Positions 25,177 through 34,003 of a DNA stretch of 64,000 bases are shown here, in pieces. Source of the stretch: Candidatus Nitrosopumilus sp. Its GTDB lineage: Archaea; Thermoproteota; Nitrososphaeria; Nitrososphaerales; Nitrosopumilaceae. Position numbers and translations under genes: made by a program. The stretch is from the NCBI GenBank assembly GCA_025699075.1, contig JAILWG010000007.1:1-64000 (forward strand), read 5' to 3'. Position 1 is the first letter of the stretch. Each line of letters starts with the position of its first letter. The notes beneath the pieces were generated by a model, which searched no databases, was not told where the DNA came from, and worked only from the letters and a program-made list of their open reading frames with translations.

Positions 25177-26494
25177 TGGTCTCAAGAGTAGTTTAAGTGA
25201 TGCAATAAAGAAAATTGTAAAATCTTCTGGAATTGATGAAGAATTAATCAAGGAACTCTCAAAAGATGTCCAAAGAGCCTTACTACAATCTGATGTTAAT
25301 GTGCGTCTGGTTCTTGAAATTACAAAGCATCTTGAAGAGCGTGCCCTCAATGAGACTCCTCCTCCTGGATTATCTAGGAAGGATCATATTGTAAAAATTC
25401 TCTATGATGAACTATCAAAATTACTTGGAAATGAGTCTGAATTTGATTTCAAACCTGGAAGACAAAATAAGATCATTCTATTAGGAATTCAAGGTAGTGG
25501 TAAAACTACTGTTGCATCTAAACTTGCTAAATTTCTGACTCGACAAGGATACAAAGTTGGTGTGGTTGGAGCTGATACCTATAGACCTGGTGCTCTGGTT
25601 CAATTGAAAACCATGTGTGAAAAATCTAATGTTGAAGTTTATGGTGAAGAGAATAACAAAGATTCTCCCAGTATTGTAAAAAATGGACTAAAACATTTTG
25701 CAGGTCAACCATTAGATGTTATCATAATTGATACTGCGGGTCGTCATAAAGAAGAACAAGATTTACTTGAAGAAATGGATAGAATAAACAAAGTTGCTGA
25801 ACCTGATCTAGCTTTGTTAGTAATTGATGGTACTATTGGACAACAATGTTTCAATCAAGCTGAAGCATTTCATAAAACTATACCCGTTGGTGGTGTGATT
25901 ATCACAAAATTGGATAGTTCTGCAAAAGGTGGTGGTGCACTAGCAGCTTCTGCAGCTACAGGTGCACAAATAATGTATATAGGAACCGGTGAAAGAATTG
26001 ATGATTTAGAAAAATTCTCTCCTACTAGATTCGTGGGCAGGCTGCTTGGAATGGGTGACATTCAAGCTGTTTTGGATTTGGCAAAACGATTAGAAAATGA
26101 AGGTGATGATGTTAGGATGAAGAGAATATCTAGCGGAAAAATGAATATGGATGATTTCTTTTATCAGCTTGAAGAAGTAACAAAAGTTGGTTCTCTTCAA
26201 GGACTTCTTGATAGTATGCCTGGTTTGTCTGGAATGGTAAAAGGTGATCAAGTAAACCAGATGGAAGGGAGAGTTTCAAAATGGCGATACATCATTCAAA
26301 GTATGACTAAGGAAGAAAAAGCGGATCCTGATTTACTAAATTCATCACGTATCAAAAGAATTTCTCGTGGATCTGGTTGGCCTGAGGGTGAAGTTAAAGA
26401 ACTAATCAAAAATTACAAAAATTCTAAGAATATGATGAAGGCCTCAAAAGGTCGACAAATGCAAGGAACTCTTAGAAAAATGGGATTAGGATAA
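25169..26494 (+). CDS. srp54: Signal recognition particle 54 kDa protein
   Basis: The 441-residue GTPase has the N domain (about 1-90), G domain (G1 GIQGSGKTTVASKLAKFL; G3 IDTAGRHKEEQDLLEEM; G4 TKLDSSAKGGGAL) and a methionine-rich M domain (about 300-441; MDDFFYQLEEVTKVGSLQGL and SRIKRISRGSGW). It binds SRP RNA and signal sequences for co-translational targeting. SRP19 is encoded about 9 kb away. Confidence 0.96.
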   Translation: MLDGLKSSLSDAIKKIVKSSGIDEELIKELSKDVQRALLQSDVNVRLVLEITKHLEERALNETPPPGLSRKDHIVKILYDELSKLLGNESEFDFKPGRQNKIILLGIQGSGKTTVASKLAKFLTRQGYKVGVVGADTYRPGALVQLKTMCEKSNVEVYGEENNKDSPSIVKNGLKHFAGQPLDVIIIDTAGRHKEEQDLLEEMDRINKVAEPDLALLVIDGTIGQQCFNQAEAFHKTIPVGGVIITKLDSSAKGGGALAASAATGAQIMYIGTGERIDDLEKFSPTRFVGRLLGMGDIQAVLDLAKRLENEGDDVRMKRISSGKMNMDDFFYQLEEVTKVGSLQGLLDSMPGLSGMVKGDQVNQMEGRVSKWRYIIQSMTKEEKADPDLLNSSRIKRISRGSGWPEGEVKELIKNYKNSKNMMKASKGRQMQGTLRKMGLG

Positions 26495-26520
26495 TTTTAA
26501 ATCTAAATCTCAGTTCAAAC

Positions 26521-27666
26521 ATGTCTAATTATTCACAAATTATTCCTATTGCAAATAAAATTTTGAAAAAGTATGACCTTTGTAATCATTGTTTGGGCAG
26601 ATTATTTTCAAAACAATTACATCTTTCTTCAAACAAACTTTTGGGAAAAAAAATAAACAAAAAATCAAACTCTTCTCAAAGATGCTATGTTTGTAAAAAT
26701 TTATTTGAAAATTTAGATCATTTTTTAAAATTAATGTTGGATACTTCATCAAATTATTCATTCAAATCTTTTAGTCTAGGCATTATGATTAAACCCTCTA
26801 TTGTTGATAGAGATGACTTCATTAGATCCCAATTCAAACTAAAGGGTATTGATAGCATCAAGACTGATGTTACCCAAGAATTAGGAAAATCTTTTTCTAG
26901 AAAAACAAAAAAGATTTTTGATCCTCTCAATTCTGAGATCACTTTTATTGTAAATTTGAAAGATGAATCTTGCCAATTACACTCAAAATCAATTACAATT
27001 TCAGGCAGATATGTAAAATCTAAGCGGGGTTTTTCTCAAAAACAAAAATCATGTGATAATTGTTCTGGAAAGGGGTGTAGGGGTTGTGACTTTCATGGGA
27101 TTACAGAATTTAATAGTGTTGAAGGGGTAATTTCAAAATTAATTTTCAAAAAATTCGGTGGAACTACTGCAAAATTCACATGGATTGGCGGTGAGGACAA
27201 ATCCAGTTTAGTTTTAGGTTCTGGAAGGCCTTTTTTTGTAAAAATACAAAACCCGTTTAAAAGAAATGTAAAATTACCTGACGTTACAATTGGATCCATT
27301 AGGCTTCACAATCTAAAATTTGTCTCTGATTCTCCTAAAAAATCCATAAAATTCACCTCTAAAATTCGTATTAAAATTTCAACGGAATCTCAAATTCATT
27401 TCTCATCTCTAAAAAAATTGAAAGATCTTGCCAATCATCCTGTGGTAATATATGAAAAATCAGGAAAACGCTCTGAAAAGAAAATATTTCAAGTAGCATC
27501 CAAAATAAATTCTGAGAATCTCTTTACTCTAATGCTTAAGGCTGAGGGTGGCCTTCCAATCAAAAGATTTGTTACTGGTGATGACGTCACTCCTGGAATT
27601 TCAAAAATCCTTGATACTCCATGTATATGTCGAGAATTTGATTTTCTAGATGTTCAAGTACAATGA
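26521..27666 (+). CDS. pus10: tRNA pseudouridine synthase Pus10
   Basis: The 381-residue protein has the N-terminal zinc/THUMP-type part (CNHCLGRLFSKQL, RCYVCKNLF) and the catalytic domain with IGGEDKSSLVLGSGRPFFVK, where the ED aspartate is the expected catalytic residue, and LAEGGLPIK-like AEGGLPIKRFVTGDDVTPGI. An additional CDNCSGKGCRGCDFHG cluster resembles a zinc knuckle. Archaeal Pus10 makes psi54 and psi55 in the tRNA T loop. It follows srp54 with a 26-base gap. Confidence 0.9.
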   Translation: MSNYSQIIPIANKILKKYDLCNHCLGRLFSKQLHLSSNKLLGKKINKKSNSSQRCYVCKNLFENLDHFLKLMLDTSSNYSFKSFSLGIMIKPSIVDRDDFIRSQFKLKGIDSIKTDVTQELGKSFSRKTKKIFDPLNSEITFIVNLKDESCQLHSKSITISGRYVKSKRGFSQKQKSCDNCSGKGCRGCDFHGITEFNSVEGVISKLIFKKFGGTTAKFTWIGGEDKSSLVLGSGRPFFVKIQNPFKRNVKLPDVTIGSIRLHNLKFVSDSPKKSIKFTSKIRIKISTESQIHFSSLKKLKDLANHPVVIYEKSGKRSEKKIFQVASKINSENLFTLMLKAEGGLPIKRFVTGDDVTPGISKILDTPCICREFDFLDVQVQ

Positions 27667-27701
27667 TAACAATTAACTAGCACTAAATATCGTAAATTAT
27701 C

Positions 27702-27794
27702 ATGCCAATGAGAAAAAAAAATAAACACATGAGACATGCTGATCAAAGGGCTGATACACGCAAAAAAAAGAAAGCTGGTAAACCACGTTCCTGA
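27702..27794 (+). CDS. 30-aa basic microprotein (not in ORF track)
   Basis: ATG at 27702 opens MPMRKKNKHMRHADQRADTR, then KKKKAGKPRS and TGA. More than 40% of residues are Lys, Arg or His. It sits between pus10 and the next gene, with a TATA-like taaatat about 20-25 nt before. It could be a tiny nucleic-acid-binding protein; the evidence is limited to composition and position. Confidence 0.45.
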   Translation: MPMRKKNKHMRHADQRADTRKKKKAGKPRS

Positions 27795-27833
27795 TTTAAT
27801 CAACCTTTTTACATTCAGATTTATCGAGGTGTA

Positions 27834-28544
27834 ATGTTGGATCCCCTAGTACGTCTAAAAGATGCGCATTCTAAAGGAATCATTCCTGATGATGTTTTTG
27901 ATTTAATCATAAAGCGATTTCCAATTACTATTGCTGGAATCAATAGAATTGAAAAAGCATCTGGGATTCGTTATCCTATTGCTTATGTTGAACCCTCTCT
28001 TGTTTTGTCTTCTCCTAATCCAAATTCATATGAATTTGGGATTTTGTTTGCAAGAACTATTCCTATTTTATTTGAAGAAAAGTTCCAAGTTGTGATTCAA
28101 ATATCTGCACCCCTGGTTGCTTATGGTCTTAAGGGAACGATTCATGCGATTTTGGCTCATGAATTTTTACATTTTTTGGATTTGATGAGAAAAATATCTA
28201 AAATGGAGTTGTTATCTGATGAGATTTCAGGCAATTTATTTGAAAATGTATACAGTGATGAAACTAGATTGTTTGAACCACGAGTGGTGTTTAAAGATAG
28301 AACCTTATTGAATCATATCACAAAAAAATTCCCTGCAGGTTTTCGTGATTTTAAACTCGAAGATAAAGTGATGAAATATTGGGCTGATAGAAATCTCCCA
28401 AAATCAAATATCTCTTTGGACACAAATACAATAAAACTATCTGCTGAATCTCTTTCAAAAATTAAACTTGATCCTGCATTCGTTTCAAAAATGGAACAAC
28501 TAGAAGAAAAAAGTTCTAAAATACACAAAAAGAAACTTTATTGA
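27834..28544 (+). CDS. Predicted zinc metallopeptidase-like protein (HExxH)
   Basis: The 236-residue protein contains AILAHEFLHFLDLMRK (about 102-117), an HEFLH match to the zincin HExxH motif flanked by hydrophobic helix residues. A possible third ligand downstream is not certain. The C-terminus is lysine-rich (EQLEEKSSKIHKKKLY). No signal peptide is visible, so it is cytosolic. The family is not recognised; activity is inference. Confidence 0.6.
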   Translation: MLDPLVRLKDAHSKGIIPDDVFDLIIKRFPITIAGINRIEKASGIRYPIAYVEPSLVLSSPNPNSYEFGILFARTIPILFEEKFQVVIQISAPLVAYGLKGTIHAILAHEFLHFLDLMRKISKMELLSDEISGNLFENVYSDETRLFEPRVVFKDRTLLNHITKKFPAGFRDFKLEDKVMKYWADRNLPKSNISLDTNTIKLSAESLSKIKLDPAFVSKMEQLEEKSSKIHKKKLY

Positions 28545-28553
28545 TTAGTTCTT

Positions 28554-28739
28554 TTATTGATTAAATTCTGTAAATCCACATTTGCCACATGTGTGTCTGT
28601 CTTTGTGTTCTGCCATAAAAGTTCCTTTTCCACATCTTGAACAAACTTTTCTAGTTCTTGATGTTTTATCTCCTTCTACTTTGTAATAAGACGAAATGCT
28701 AGGACTGGACCCTTTCTTTCCTTTTTTCTCTACGGGCAT
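28554..28739 (-). CDS. rps27ae: 30S ribosomal protein S27ae
   Basis: The 61-residue protein has the C4 zinc finger of S27ae ([25 protein letters not shown]) after a basic N-terminus. Its start overlaps the rps24e stop by one base at 28739, the usual archaeal S24e-S27ae pair. Confidence 0.95.
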   Translation of the reverse strand: MPVEKKGKKGSSPSISSYYKVEGDKTSRTRKVCSRCGKGTFMAEHKDRHTCGKCGFTEFNQ

Positions 28740-29155
28740 TATTCAGATTTCTCCTCTTCTTTAGATTCTTCAGCAGTAGACTCCTCTGCTTTAGATTCGG
28801 TTGCTTCTGCTGGTGTTTCTTCTGCAGGAGCTTCTGCTTCTTTTGCAGCTGCCTCAGCTTCTGCAATTTTAGCTTTAGTTTTTTCTAGTCTTGAAAATAT
28901 TGTTGGATTGATATGCTTCTTTGCCAATCCTTCATCATCATAAACATAGAATGTACCTGTAACTAGAGACTTTCCGACATGAGTTTTTAATCTCATTGGA
29001 ATTACAAATTTGCCATCTAGTTTGAATTCTTTTGTAATCATATCTGCAGCTTCAAGGCTCTTTAGTTTGCCTCCTAATCCTGCAAAATTACAAGTCAACT
29101 CTCTTCTAGATAGAAAGCCGTTATCTACATCTGTAACTGTCTCGATTATGGACAT
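28739..29155 (-). CDS. rps24e: 30S ribosomal protein S24e with acidic C-terminal extension
   Basis: Residues 1-100 match S24e ([55 protein letters not shown]). The last roughly 40 residues are an Ala/Glu/Lys/Ser-rich tail ([20 protein letters not shown]) not needed for the fold and typical of thaumarchaeal ribosomal proteins. It is co-transcribed with rps27ae. Confidence 0.95.
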   Translation of the reverse strand: MSIIETVTDVDNGFLSRRELTCNFAGLGGKLKSLEAADMITKEFKLDGKFVIPMRLKTHVGKSLVTGTFYVYDDEGLAKKHINPTIFSRLEKTKAKIAEAEAAAKEAEAPAEETPAEATESKAEESTAEESKEEEKSE

Positions 29156-29238
29156 GTATCAAAAATCTCTAGATATTTCATATAAACCTTGATTGTAATT
29201 ACAGAAGAAATTTAAGAAATTCCTTCGGAACTAATCGT

Positions 29239-29802
29239 GTGGAGCGTTATTTACTACATTTCAAAAATGAGAAATATTTACCTCAAAACTGCAGAGAACT
29301 TGCCCATAAAGCAAGAGATCTAGTTTCTGAGATGAAAAATGTTTCAGTAAGACTTGCCCGGGTTGCCACTAAATTTATTGAATTTGATGTGGCTGCAGAA
29401 AAAGAAGATCTAGATGCTCTTGTTGAAAAATTGTCTCCAATTGGGGAGATTGATAATGTAAGACATGTTTTTGAGGAGCATATTGAAAAGGAAAAAGGAA
29501 TCGAAGATGGAATATTTTTCTTTAATAATGAACGATTTTGGGAATGTCATGAAGCATTTGAAGGCGTATGGAATCAATGTTATGGACGGGAAAAGGAACT
29601 TGTTCAAGGAATTATTCTCATAGCTGTTGCATTTGCTCATGAACAAGAAAATGAAGAAAATATTGGAGTTGGTATGTTGGGCCGAGCATTAGAAAAATTG
29701 GGCTCTTCGCCTTCAATGTATCATTCAATTGATGTTGATAGAATTCGAAAAAATGCACTTGATATGCAACAAGCAAAAAAATTGACTAGATTTGAGATTT
29801 AA
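29239..29802 (+). CDS. DUF309 domain protein
   Basis: The 187-residue protein starts at a GTG. The C-terminal half is a DUF309 helical domain (FFNNERFWECHEAFEGVWNQ, ELVQGIILIAVAFAHEQ). The N-terminal 85 residues are a separate small alpha/beta part (RYLLHFKNEKYLPQNCRELA). The family is uncharacterised. Its 3' end overlaps the convergent apgM gene by 17 bases. Confidence 0.75.
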   Translation: MERYLLHFKNEKYLPQNCRELAHKARDLVSEMKNVSVRLARVATKFIEFDVAAEKEDLDALVEKLSPIGEIDNVRHVFEEHIEKEKGIEDGIFFFNNERFWECHEAFEGVWNQCYGREKELVQGIILIAVAFAHEQENEENIGVGMLGRALEKLGSSPSMYHSIDVDRIRKNALDMQQAKKLTRFEI

Positions 29803-31072
29803 TTAATTCTAGCGATTTTGAAACTACTTCTGCACCTTGAAGTAAACCTATACTGCCTTTCTTTGCTTGTTTTTCTGTCATTCTTGTAGTTCCATCATTT
29901 TTAATAAAATCAGCTGAAACAAGAACTGGTACAGGATCATCGCTATGTCCTTTGTTGATACACGGAGTTGAATGATCTGCCGATATGATAATTGCAACTT
30001 TTTTAGAATCTATGTTTTCTACAAGTGTTTTAAAGAATCTTTGATCAATCTCTTCAATATTTTTCATTTTACCGACTGCATCTCCATCATGACCAAATTC
30101 ATCTGGTCCTTTGAGGTGAACATAAATTGAATTTTGAGTTTCCATTGCTTTTGCTGCAACTTTTGCTTTTTCTTCATAATCCGTTAATCCTCCGGCTTCG
30201 AATGCTTTCATTTTTAAAACTTCAGAGATTCCAAGCTCTACTGGCATATCTACTATACATGAGAAGTTCATTCCATACTTTTCATTAATTGGAATTACAT
30301 CTGGATATTTATTTCCTGCATCTCTGAGCAAAATGCAACTTAGTGCTTTTTTATTTTCAGATAATCTCTTTTTGTTAATTTGACTATCTTTCATTATTTT
30401 GATTGATTTTTCTGAAAATTCATTTACTAAATTTGCTGTAAATTTTGCATCTTCTGTATCTTCTAATGGTAAACATTTTTCAATTTTCAGAAAATCGCCC
30501 ACTGCTTTAGCAACACCCATGCCTCCAATATTGCTGTAGGCAGGATCTGTGTTTGTTATTCTTGAAGATAATTTTTGAGATTCGCTTCTAATTCTTACAG
30601 TTACTCTGTGACCAATTGTTGGGGCAACTACTACTGATACTCCAGGAGATGATATCTTAATTTTTTCCTCAATTTCTTTAGCAACACCGTCTGCATCTTC
30701 TTTTTCAATATGTCTGCCTGCTCTTCTGTCGATAATCACTTCCTCATCATTTAATGTGGAATAGTTTCCTCTGAGAGCTAAATCTCCATCTTTGAAATCA
30801 ATGCCGATCCCTATTGCTTCAATTACTCCCCGACCTGCATAATCTGCATGTTTGAATTTGTATCCTAACATATTGAAAACAGCAATGTCTGATTCTGGAG
30901 CAATTCCTTTTCCTACAGAAATTACTTCGCCTATGACTCCATTTCTGGCAATTTTATCCAATGTCGGTGTATTTGCTGCCTCTAACGGTGTTTTTCCATC
31001 TAAATCTGGATGTGGAAGATCACCTACACCATCTAAAAGAACATAGACCATGTGAATATCAGAATTGTCCAA
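29786..31072 (-). CDS. apgM: 2,3-bisphosphoglycerate-independent phosphoglycerate mutase (archaeal ApgM)
   Basis: The 428-residue alkaline-phosphatase-fold enzyme has VYVLLDGVGDLPHPDLDGKT at the N-terminus, NIGGMGVAKAVGDFLKIE in the middle, and the metal site ADHSTPCINKGHSDDPVPVL. It interconverts 3- and 2-phosphoglycerate in glycolysis/gluconeogenesis. The ApgM subfamily is typical of archaea. It is transcribed toward the DUF309 gene. Confidence 0.92.
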   Translation of the reverse strand: MDNSDIHMVYVLLDGVGDLPHPDLDGKTPLEAANTPTLDKIARNGVIGEVISVGKGIAPESDIAVFNMLGYKFKHADYAGRGVIEAIGIGIDFKDGDLALRGNYSTLNDEEVIIDRRAGRHIEKEDADGVAKEIEEKIKISSPGVSVVVAPTIGHRVTVRIRSESQKLSSRITNTDPAYSNIGGMGVAKAVGDFLKIEKCLPLEDTEDAKFTANLVNEFSEKSIKIMKDSQINKKRLSENKKALSCILLRDAGNKYPDVIPINEKYGMNFSCIVDMPVELGISEVLKMKAFEAGGLTDYEEKAKVAAKAMETQNSIYVHLKGPDEFGHDGDAVGKMKNIEEIDQRFFKTLVENIDSKKVAIIISADHSTPCINKGHSDDPVPVLVSADFIKNDGTTRMTEKQAKKGSIGLLQGAEVVSKSLELIKSQI

Positions 31073-31304
31073 AATATCCTCTGATCATTCTGGGACTGAT
31101 GCTCTGTTTTAAATCTTGCAACAAAATATGCGATCAAAACAAAATACCATTTCATGAATTTTTATTTCTTTTTTGATTGCATCTACTTTTGATGAAATTA
31201 GGATTTTCTTAATTTTACGAATTTTTTTGCAAACTTTTTTTAAAATTGATTTCTAACAGATCTTAGTAAACGTTTTAACAGACATTTTACTTCAAGAAAC
31301 CATT

Positions 31305-32321
31305 ATGGGTGATATGCGCAAAGACTACGTCTCTGAGCGTTTTATGATTGTCTCAAAGAAAGATGACAAATTAGTAGACCCAAAAAAATCTCCATTTGCA
31401 CCTGGTAATGAATCGATGACAAATCCTTCTGTTCTGTCACTTGTTGCAAAAGATGGAATGCTGCAACGTCTTCAAGACAATGAAGATGAATATGTGAAAG
31501 ATTGGGCTATTCGAGTTTTTGAAAGTAAAAATCCTATCGTTTCAATTGAAACTGAAAATTCTTACAGTGACAAACCTTTCTACAGTGAACCTGCATATGG
31601 ATACCATTACATCGTAGTTGCATCCCCAAACGAAAAAGATTCTTTCGCAACAATTGACACTGAACAATGGTCAAATGTTTTGGTGGTTGTACAAGACAGA
31701 TTACGATGGCTTTATACGCAAAAAGGAGTAACCTATGTCTCAATATATGGAGATCATGGTGATTTGGCAGGCAATGCAAACCCCCATCCTCATCTCAATC
31801 TTTTAACTTTCTCTACAATTCCTCCAGTAATTGAAACTGAAGCTGAAGCGTCACACAAAATCCTAAACGAAAAAGGTGTATGTCCAATGTGTCAGACAGT
31901 CAACGAAGAAATTAGCGGACCTCGACAAGTCCTTCAAACTGAAGGATTTATTGCATTTTGTCCTTGGGCTCCTTCATATCCATATGAATTTTGGATATCT
32001 CCAAAAAAACACACAACCAGCTTTTCAAAAATTACTCAAAAGGAAATTAATGACTTGTCGTTAATTTTGCGAGCAACATTGGGTGGTTTATCAAAAACTG
32101 TCAAGAATGTTTCATATAACTTAGTTTTCCATCTTTCACCTGAAAAGAAAAACAGTAGGCAAATTCACTGGCATATTGAAGTTTATCCTATAACAAAATC
32201 CTGGTCTGGATTAGAGCGTGGGTATGGAATCTTCTTAAATGATATTTCTCCTGAACAAGCTGCTGAAAAGCTAGGAGCGGCTTGTCGGAAAGAATTGGCC
32301 AACTTAGTTGGTATTGTATAA
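31305..32321 (+). CDS. Galactose-1-phosphate uridylyltransferase-like HIT-superfamily protein
   Basis: The 338-residue protein has the GalT two-domain HIT layout: RKDYVSERFMIVSKK, a first HIT region with NANPHPHLNLLTF, a zinc CPMCQTV, and a second domain ending RQIHWHIEVYPITKSWSGLE. The active-site motif normally HPHxQ reads HPHLN here, so the glutamine is replaced by asparagine. It may be GalT or a related nucleotide-sugar/ADP-type phosphorylase; the substrate is uncertain. Confidence 0.8.
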   Translation: MGDMRKDYVSERFMIVSKKDDKLVDPKKSPFAPGNESMTNPSVLSLVAKDGMLQRLQDNEDEYVKDWAIRVFESKNPIVSIETENSYSDKPFYSEPAYGYHYIVVASPNEKDSFATIDTEQWSNVLVVVQDRLRWLYTQKGVTYVSIYGDHGDLAGNANPHPHLNLLTFSTIPPVIETEAEASHKILNEKGVCPMCQTVNEEISGPRQVLQTEGFIAFCPWAPSYPYEFWISPKKHTTSFSKITQKEINDLSLILRATLGGLSKTVKNVSYNLVFHLSPEKKNSRQIHWHIEVYPITKSWSGLERGYGIFLNDISPEQAAEKLGAACRKELANLVGIV

Positions 32322-32363
32322 TTTTTTGAATGGTTTATTTATCAACTACAATCTGTTAGAATC

Positions 32364-32804
32364 ATGGCAATAGAAAAATGGCTTGCAGTAACTAGTCTTG
32401 GTTTATTTGTAATGTTTGCTGGCGAAATGATTTCAATTTACAATTTTATGACCGATGTTCCAGAAGTCATAGAATTTTCAATAACGTTTGATGCTGATCC
32501 AAAAATATTTCAATTCATTTCTATAGGTGTTGCTCCTGCTGGAATATTGGCTGCAGTTCCTTTTATTATGACAAAAAGATATGGCTCCAAACCTATAGGG
32601 GGACTGATAATTGCAGGTGGGGTAGTTATGTTGTCGGGAATGCTTGTATGTTATTCACTAGTTGACAAAATTGATGATATCTATGTTACAGATATTGTGC
32701 AGTATTCCCCTCTACTGTTTATGGTCTTGTCTATTCCTGTAATCGTTGTTGGTGCTTATTTGACAAAAGAAAAAAAGAAACGTCCAAAAAAAGAATTTTT
32801 CTAA
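32364..32804 (+). CDS. Four-TM hypothetical membrane protein
   Basis: The 146-residue protein has hydrophobic segments at about residues 8-28, 52-67, 77-98 and 114-134, and a basic C-terminal tail (KEKKKRPKKEFF) that should be cytoplasmic. No family is recognised. It ends four bases into the convergent gna1 gene. Confidence 0.65.
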   Translation: MAIEKWLAVTSLGLFVMFAGEMISIYNFMTDVPEVIEFSITFDADPKIFQFISIGVAPAGILAAVPFIMTKRYGSKPIGGLIIAGGVVMLSGMLVCYSLVDKIDDIYVTDIVQYSPLLFMVLSIPVIVVGAYLTKEKKKRPKKEFF

Positions 32805-33250
32805 ATATTATCTAATCTTAATTCACTTGCTACTTTTTTGAAGCCTAATTTTTCATAAAATGGTCTCACATCGTCTGTGCAGTCTAGAATTATCTTATAG
32901 CAACCTCGTTTCTTTGAAATTTCAATGAGATATCTCATAATTTTTTCTCCTATTTTTTTCCCTTGGTGTTCTTTATTCACTACTACATCCTCAATATGGC
33001 CAACCAAGCCTCCGTTATGGATAAATTTTGATTCTATCAGAAGAGTTGTGGAACCTACAATTTTACCATCTAATTCTGCAACTGCTATGATGTGATCTGG
33101 ATTTGCATTAATTTTCTCAAAAATATCTTCAGCTTTAGATTTTTCAATACTGCTTGCTTGTTTCAACGAGTCAAGTGATGTTAGAAATCCATTCCATATG
33201 TCTTCTTTTCTTAATTCTCTGATAATTGGCTCACTCATTTTTATTTTCAA
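32801..33250 (-). CDS. gna1: GNA1-like glucosamine-phosphate N-acetyltransferase (GNAT fold)
   Basis: The 149-residue acetyltransferase is more like eukaryotic GNA1 than bacterial GNATs: IRELRKEDIWNGFLTSLDSL, ESKFIHNGGLVGHIEDVVVN (substrate loop), HQGKKIGEKIMRYLIEISKK (acetyl-CoA loop), RGCYKIILDC and FYEKLGF. It should acetylate glucosamine-6-phosphate with acetyl-CoA on the way to UDP-GlcNAc. Its ATG overlaps the upstream nucleotidyltransferase stop (ATGA), so they are coupled. Confidence 0.85.
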   Translation of the reverse strand: MKIKMSEPIIRELRKEDIWNGFLTSLDSLKQASSIEKSKAEDIFEKINANPDHIIAVAELDGKIVGSTTLLIESKFIHNGGLVGHIEDVVVNKEHQGKKIGEKIMRYLIEISKKRGCYKIILDCTDDVRPFYEKLGFKKVASELRLDNI

Positions 33251-33948
33251 ATCTTTCCTAGTTTTTGAATATATTCTTGATATGCTTTTTTGTATGATGC
33301 CTTGTTTCCAATATCTGTAAATCCTTTTTTGGTGATGAAACTGTTGACAAATTTTTTCCTGTTCATGGCTTTTTTGATTACATCGTCCATCCCATATGGT
33401 TTATTTTTTGGAATCAAATTCATCACGTCTGGTTCCATTACATAGCAACCCATATTCACATTTGCTTTGATTTCTGGCTTTTCATTCCAATTCAGTACTT
33501 TCCCTGTTTTTGAAGTCTCAATTACTCCATATGGCAAATTTGTTTTGTATTCATTTAGACTCATTGTAACAAATGCTTTTTTTGCATTATGTTGTTTAAT
33601 CATATTTCTAAGACTGAAATCAAATATTGAATCTCCGTACATACAAACAAAAGTGTCATCAATGAATTCTTCAGCTGTTTTCAGTTGACCTGCAGTGGCA
33701 AGTGGTTTATTTGAAATTGCATATTCTATATTCACTCCAAATCTTTCGCCGTCTTCAAAATAATCTTCAATTGTTTTTCTAAGATAACTTACACACAAGA
33801 CTATTGATTTGACTCCGTTTTTTCTTGTCCAATCAATCAAATGTTCTAAAATTGGTTTTTCGCCTAACGGCAACATTGGTTTTGGAAGAAATGTTGTGTA
33901 TGGTTGAAGTCTTGTACCTAGACCTCCTGCTAAAATTACTGCCTTCAC
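33247..33948 (-). CDS. Sugar-phosphate nucleotidyltransferase
   Basis: The 233-residue protein has the nucleotidyltransferase signature MKAVILAGGLGTRLQPYTTF LPKPMLPLGEKPIL and later MYGDSIFDFSLRN. It resembles mannose-1-phosphate guanylyltransferase and glucose-1-phosphate thymidylyltransferase. Because it is coupled to GNA1, an amino-sugar-phosphate substrate is possible, but the 233-aa length lacks the left-handed beta-helix of GlmU. Confidence 0.88.
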   Translation of the reverse strand: MKAVILAGGLGTRLQPYTTFLPKPMLPLGEKPILEHLIDWTRKNGVKSIVLCVSYLRKTIEDYFEDGERFGVNIEYAISNKPLATAGQLKTAEEFIDDTFVCMYGDSIFDFSLRNMIKQHNAKKAFVTMSLNEYKTNLPYGVIETSKTGKVLNWNEKPEIKANVNMGCYVMEPDVMNLIPKNKPYGMDDVIKKAMNRKKFVNSFITKKGFTDIGNKASYKKAYQEYIQKLGKI

Positions 33949-34003
33949 AAATCCTATTTGGGATATGACTATTTATGTTCAAGGATGGATTTCTATTGAA
34001 TTT

